Position numbers and translations under genes: made by a program. The notes under the pieces were generated by a model. That model was not told where the DNA came from, did not search any database, and was given only the letters and a program-made list of their open reading frames with translations. Positions 5,246 to 5,530 of a stretch of DNA of 5,530 nucleotides are shown piece after piece. Source of the DNA: Candidatus Bathyarchaeota archaeon (GTDB lineage: Archaea > Thermoproteota > Bathyarchaeia > Bathyarchaeales > Bathycorpusculaceae); NCBI GenBank assembly GCA_026014845.1, contig JAOZHM010000012.1:1-5530 (forward strand), given 5' to 3'. The stretch's first letter is position 1; each line of letters opens with the position of its first letter.

Positions 5246-5530
5246 TTAATAGGATATTTTTGCCGATGAAGGAATTTCACCTAAAATTCTTGATACTGCA
5301 TTGCTGACTTTTTCACGATTTTTCTCTTGGGTGTAAATGCGTAATATGTTTATGAAGCCCTTTAAGACGTCAAAAATCTTCGAAATTTCGCTTAAACGTC
5401 GCGGAATTCTGTCGCCTTCCCGTGTCTTATAAAAGACTGGGATTTCCATGGGTTCCATGAGAACTGAATGATGGTATGGAACAGATGGAACGGTGGGCAC
5501 GTCAATTATTACTGTTTCTGCTTCAATTTC
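5246..5530 (-). CDS. C-terminal 94 residues of an unrecognised protein, N-terminus beyond the window
   Basis: The frame is open to the right edge and ends with TAA at 5246-5248. A GTG at 5500 could be read as a start, but the frame continues upstream of it with plausible protein sequence (EIEAETVIID), so the gene probably begins outside the window. The visible part has a proline-rich segment (VPTVPSVPYHH), a hydrophobic-charged stretch (MEIPVFYKTREGD), then a mostly helical tail from about residue 46 (LSEISKIFDVLKGFINILRIY). No catalytic motif, metal site or membrane segment is visible, and I do not recognise the family. It lies 87 bp upstream of the tRNA on the same strand; the tRNA has its own TATA-like element, so co-transcription is not required. 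Confidence 0.65.
   Translation of the reverse strand, partial: EIEAETVIIDVPTVPSVPYHHSVLMEPMEIPVFYKTREGDRIPRRLSEISKIFDVLKGFINILRIYTQEKNREKVSNAVSRILGEIPSSAKISY

Overview
The window looks like archaeal DNA. Promoters are TATA boxes about 26 nt upstream of the inferred starts. A tRNA-Glu gene carries a bulge-helix-bulge intron in its D arm and encodes its own CCA end. One gene contains a formaldehyde-activating enzyme (Fae) domain that uses tetrahydromethanopterin, and a large ATPase belongs to the HerA/FtsK superfamily. A tRNA intron outside the anticodon loop is commonest in Thermoproteota-type lineages (Crenarchaeota, Bathyarchaeia and relatives). A Bathyarchaeia-like organism with an H4MPT-based C1 pathway would fit, but lineage is inferred from gene content only.

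Layout. Positions 1-580 (minus strand, cut by the left edge) encode a protein with an N-terminal DNA-binding helix-turn-helix (HTH) fused in frame to a Fae domain. Every catalytic and ligand residue I could align by hand is intact. A clear TATA box and a spaced inverted repeat lie upstream, in a 359-bp divergent intergenic region. On its other side is a small plus-strand gene for a 63-residue, two-helix membrane protein (940-1131). That gene meets an M32-family metallocarboxypeptidase (1128-2663, minus) tail to tail, and the two stop codons share the bases CTAG. A 210-bp divergent region (2664-2873) separates the carboxypeptidase from a 699-residue HerA/FtsK-type ATPase (2874-4973, plus), which starts at TTG behind a good ribosome binding site. 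The ATPase ends in a winged helix and two copies of an unrecognised module. A hairpin with a T-run follows it. Then come a minus-strand tRNA-Glu(UUC) with a 24-nt intron between nucleotides 10 and 11, and the C-terminal end of an unrecognised minus-strand protein that runs off the right edge.

The genes do not form one operon; each has its own upstream signals, and there is no obvious shared pathway. The most notable item is the HTH-Fae fusion. It suggests a DNA-binding protein that senses formaldehyde or methylene-H4MPT, or a Fae enzyme that regulates its own gene. The tRNA-Glu with its D-arm intron is the second item of interest.
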